Part shown: one piece after another, positions 21,600-23,217 of the stretch | How positions within the stretch are numbered: the first letter of the stretch is position 1 | How the letters are laid out: every line of letters begins with the position of its first letter | NCBI GenBank assembly: GCA_027296525.1 | Contig: JAPUJA010000072.1 | Coordinates: 1-23,217, forward strand | Reading direction: 5' to 3' | Length of the DNA: 23,217 nt | Source: Pseudomonadota bacterium | GTDB lineage: Bacteria; Pseudomonadota; Alphaproteobacteria; UBA828; JAPUJA01 | Program-made: the position numbers and the translations under genes | The notes under the pieces: generated by a model | Told to the model about the DNA's origin: nothing | The model's database searches: none | The model's input: the letters and a program-made list of their open reading frames with translations, nothing else

Positions 21600-22625
21600 C
21601 TAGAGCCCGAGCCCGTTGCGAAAGATCCGCGTGTCGCGCTTGGCCGCTTCGGCGGCGGCCTCGCCGTCGGGGAGCGCCGCCGAGAAGGCGTCGATGGCGG
21701 CGTCGGCGAGCGGCAGCCATTTGGCCACCCACGCCTCCAGATGTTTTTGGTTGCCGTCCTTCTCCTGGAGCAGTCGCACCAACGCACCCGCCCAGCGGCG
21801 CGAGCGGTCGCTGTCGCGAAGCGCGGCCTCCGAGAGCAGGCCAAGCAAGGTATCCTGCCGGCTGCGGGCGATGTGGCCGAACTGACGGAAAAAGGCTTCA
21901 TCGATCGCCGGCTTGGCCACGAGACAGAGGCCCGTGAAGCACTCGCCCCAGTCGTAGACGACGAGGAGTTTCTCCATGAGTTCGCGGAATCCCTGCCAGG
22001 CCGCGTCCTCCTCCCAATGCCGCCGCTCGGCCTCGTTGAAGCCGAAGCCCGGACGGTTGTTGGCGAGCTCGACCGTCCGGTAGGCAATGCGCTGGACCCA
22101 GCGGAGTTGGTCGGCCGCCTGGAAGCTTGAGCAGAGGCTGATCACGCTCGAGGGCGAAATGATGAAGAAATAAGACGACGCCATCTGCGCCGTATGGAAG
22201 AGGAAGCGGCCCGGCGTGTAGAGGCTGGCGAGAACTTTCACCCACTCCTCAGGATATTCCTTGTCGTCCCCGAGACCGGCGTAGTGCTCGAGCAGGCCGT
22301 CGACGTAATTCTCCTGCCCGTCCTGGATCATGTTGTAAGCACGATAGGTTATTTCGTCGGGATCGCGGAAGGCCTCCCAATCATCGTGCTTTAAGGGGCA
22401 GTCGTTCCCGTACTTCCGGTACCAGACATTCATGGGCTCGTTGAGCCCGATGGTCCAGGGGCGCTCGGGATCGTCCCGATTGTAAAACATCCGCGTGCTG
22501 ACGACCTCGTATTCGCTCGGCACGCGCTTCGACTTCGAGAGGTAGCTCCAGGTCTTGAGCGGCTTGGCGCCCTCAGGCGGATCGTAATCCGCCTTGTTCG
22601 ACATGGTCGGTTCTTTGTCCGCCAT
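21600..22625 (-). CDS. tmoE: Toluene-4-monooxygenase-type hydroxylase beta subunit (TmoE-like)
   Basis: The non-catalytic beta subunit of a soluble diiron monooxygenase hydroxylase, 341 residues. It matches TmoE from toluene-4-monooxygenase across its length: K-T-W-S-Y-L, P-S-E-Y-E-V-V-S-T-R-M, P-M-N-V-W-Y-R-K-Y, P-L-K-H-D-D-W-E-A-F-R-D-P-D, Y-N-M-I-Q-D-G-Q-E-N-Y-V, A-D-Q-L-R-W-V-Q-R-I-A-Y-R-T and W-Q-G-F-R-E-L-M-E-K. The iron ligands belong to the alpha subunit (TmoA), which is not in the window. Start ATG 22625 has CAGGGAGA upstream. It follows the effector gene by 33 bases. No reductase (tmoF) gene follows. The substrate could be an aromatic, an alkene or another hydrocarbon-like molecule; the tmo name marks the family, not toluene as substrate. 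Confidence 0.9.
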   Translation of the reverse strand: MADKEPTMSNKADYDPPEGAKPLKTWSYLSKSKRVPSEYEVVSTRMFYNRDDPERPWTIGLNEPMNVWYRKYGNDCPLKHDDWEAFRDPDEITYRAYNMIQDGQENYVDGLLEHYAGLGDDKEYPEEWVKVLASLYTPGRFLFHTAQMASSYFFIISPSSVISLCSSFQAADQLRWVQRIAYRTVELANNRPGFGFNEAERRHWEEDAAWQGFRELMEKLLVVYDWGECFTGLCLVAKPAIDEAFFRQFGHIARSRQDTLLGLLSEAALRDSDRSRRWAGALVRLLQEKDGNQKHLEAWVAKWLPLADAAIDAFSAALPDGEAAAEAAKRDTRIFRNGLGL

Positions 22626-22658
22626 TGCTCGTCTCCCTGATGTCGTGGATCGTGCGCG

Positions 22659-22955
22659 CTACAGCGTCTTCTCGAGATAGAAACGGACGTAATCGTCCTG
22701 TGTGTCGATGAAACCCGAAAAGCCGCTCAAGTTGACCTCGAGATCCCGGATCTCGAACCGCCGCCCGAGAAACTCCGATACCGTGTCCTGTCGGATGATC
22801 AGGCCGCCATCGGCCTCGATCCGCATATAGGCGCCGCGGTCCTCGACAATGATCTCCTTGTCGGGATTGTCGATCTTCGCGGCTTCGGCAACCGCCCGGG
22901 CGACATCGCCGCCCCGGATCAGCGGCCCCGCCATGTTCTTCGACCGCTCCGCCAT
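22659..22955 (-). CDS. tmoD: Monooxygenase effector (coupling) protein, TmoD-like
   Basis: A 98-residue member of the MmoB/DmpM/TmoD effector family, which binds the diiron hydroxylase and tunes catalysis and electron coupling. It aligns with TmoD at G-P-L-I-R-G-G-D, A-K-I-D-N-P-D-K-E-I-I-V-E-D-R-G-A-Y-M-R-I, L-G-R-R-F-E-I-R-D-L-E-V-N-L and the C-terminal V-R-F-Y-L-E-K-T-L. Start ATG 22955 has GAGGAG about 10 bases upstream. The frame is open farther upstream, but that part overlaps the TmoB gene and has no family match. It lies 41 bases after TmoB and 33 before TmoE; the Rieske ferredoxin gene (tmoC) usual at this place is missing. Confidence 0.92.
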   Translation of the reverse strand: MAERSKNMAGPLIRGGDVARAVAEAAKIDNPDKEIIVEDRGAYMRIEADGGLIIRQDTVSEFLGRRFEIRDLEVNLSGFSGFIDTQDDYVRFYLEKTL

Positions 22956-22996
22956 GTCCCGTGCGCTCCTCTGTGAACTCGCGTTTGTTGGCCCGC

Positions 22997-23217
22997 TCAC
23001 TCGTAATAGACGACGACGGATTCGACCTCGATCCAGCCGGCGTCGCGCACCTTCATGTCGCGCGGGTGAGGCTCGTCGTCTTCCTGACGCCGGACGCGCA
23101 AGACCCGTCCTGGTTTGGGCCGCACTTCGCAGCCCACCATGATGTCCGCGCATATTTGCGCGAACTCGTCCATCGTCTTCTCGAGATCGACCGCAATCAA
23201 TTTGTACTCGTAGCCGC
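22997..23217 (-). CDS. tmoB: Monooxygenase hydroxylase gamma subunit, TmoB-like (5' end outside window)
   Basis: About 73 C-terminal residues of the small gamma subunit of a toluene-4-monooxygenase-type hydroxylase. The frame stays open to the window edge (G-Y-E-Y-K-L-I-A-V-D-L-E), so the start codon lies beyond base 23217. Family-like features are V-D-L-E-K-T-M-D-E-F, V-R-P-K-P-G-R-V-L-R-V-R, the P-R-D-M motif and the terminal V-E-S-V-V-V-Y-Y-E. TmoB proteins are about 85 residues, so only about a dozen are missing. It is probably preceded outside the window by the alpha subunit gene (tmoA). Confidence 0.85.
   Translation of the reverse strand, partial: GYEYKLIAVDLEKTMDEFAQICADIMVGCEVRPKPGRVLRVRRQEDDEPHPRDMKVRDAGWIEVESVVVYYE

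Overview
This is GC-rich bacterial DNA, almost certainly from an alphaproteobacterium. The evidence is the style of the type II secretion genes (a GspM of the short 'b' type, a short inner-membrane protein with an RPLF-x-P-S-R-R-P motif, and a secretin with its own lipobox) together with the GC-rich third codon positions. No rRNA, tRNA, CRISPR array or insertion sequence was seen. All product calls rest on sequence features and remembered family sequences; no database search was run.

Left part (1-11297), protein secretion. The window opens with the C-terminus of a secreted protein carrying an Ig-like domain typical of extracellular serine proteases. A type II secretion (T2SS) locus follows as two convergent gene sets. 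The plus-strand set is gspO (prepilin peptidase), gspE (ATPase), gspF (platform) and gspG, H, I and J (pseudopilins). The minus-strand set is gspL, gspM, a GspC/GspN-type protein, gspD (lipobox-bearing secretin) and a small lipoprotein only 7 bases after gspD. No gspK is present.

Middle (11298-13322). A 309-base divergent intergenic region carries two short tandem repeat blocks. It separates gspL from a plus-strand thiamine-diphosphate enzyme of the acetolactate synthase type. That gene ends tail-to-tail with the ABC transporter ATPase gene, with 32 bases of overlap.

Right part (13291-23217), uptake and catabolism. Everything here is on the minus strand. Read in the direction of transcription it runs: toluene-4-monooxygenase-type TmoB (cut by the window end), the TmoD effector, the TmoE hydroxylase beta subunit, a polysaccharide-deacetylase-fold hydrolase of the H. 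pylori PgdA/cyclic-imide hydrolase type, a trimethylamine-dehydrogenase-like flavoprotein, then a Tat-exported binding protein, two permeases and an ATPase of a CUT1-type ABC importer. Hairpins separate the flavoprotein from the binding protein and the binding protein from the permeases. A diiron monooxygenase, an amide/imide hydrolase, an amine-dehydrogenase-like flavoenzyme and an importer together suggest breakdown of an imported N-containing (possibly N-methylated or cyclic imide) compound. That is inference from gene content.

The most unusual points are: the flavoprotein keeps the TMADH cofactor ligands but lacks two residues of the TMADH catalytic triad and has altered substrate-bowl residues; the monooxygenase cluster lacks the usual Rieske ferredoxin gene between tmoB and tmoD; and a 7.7-copy, 16-bp tandem repeat in the leader of the hydrolase gene has sequence variants that preserve hairpins only in the gene's own transcript.
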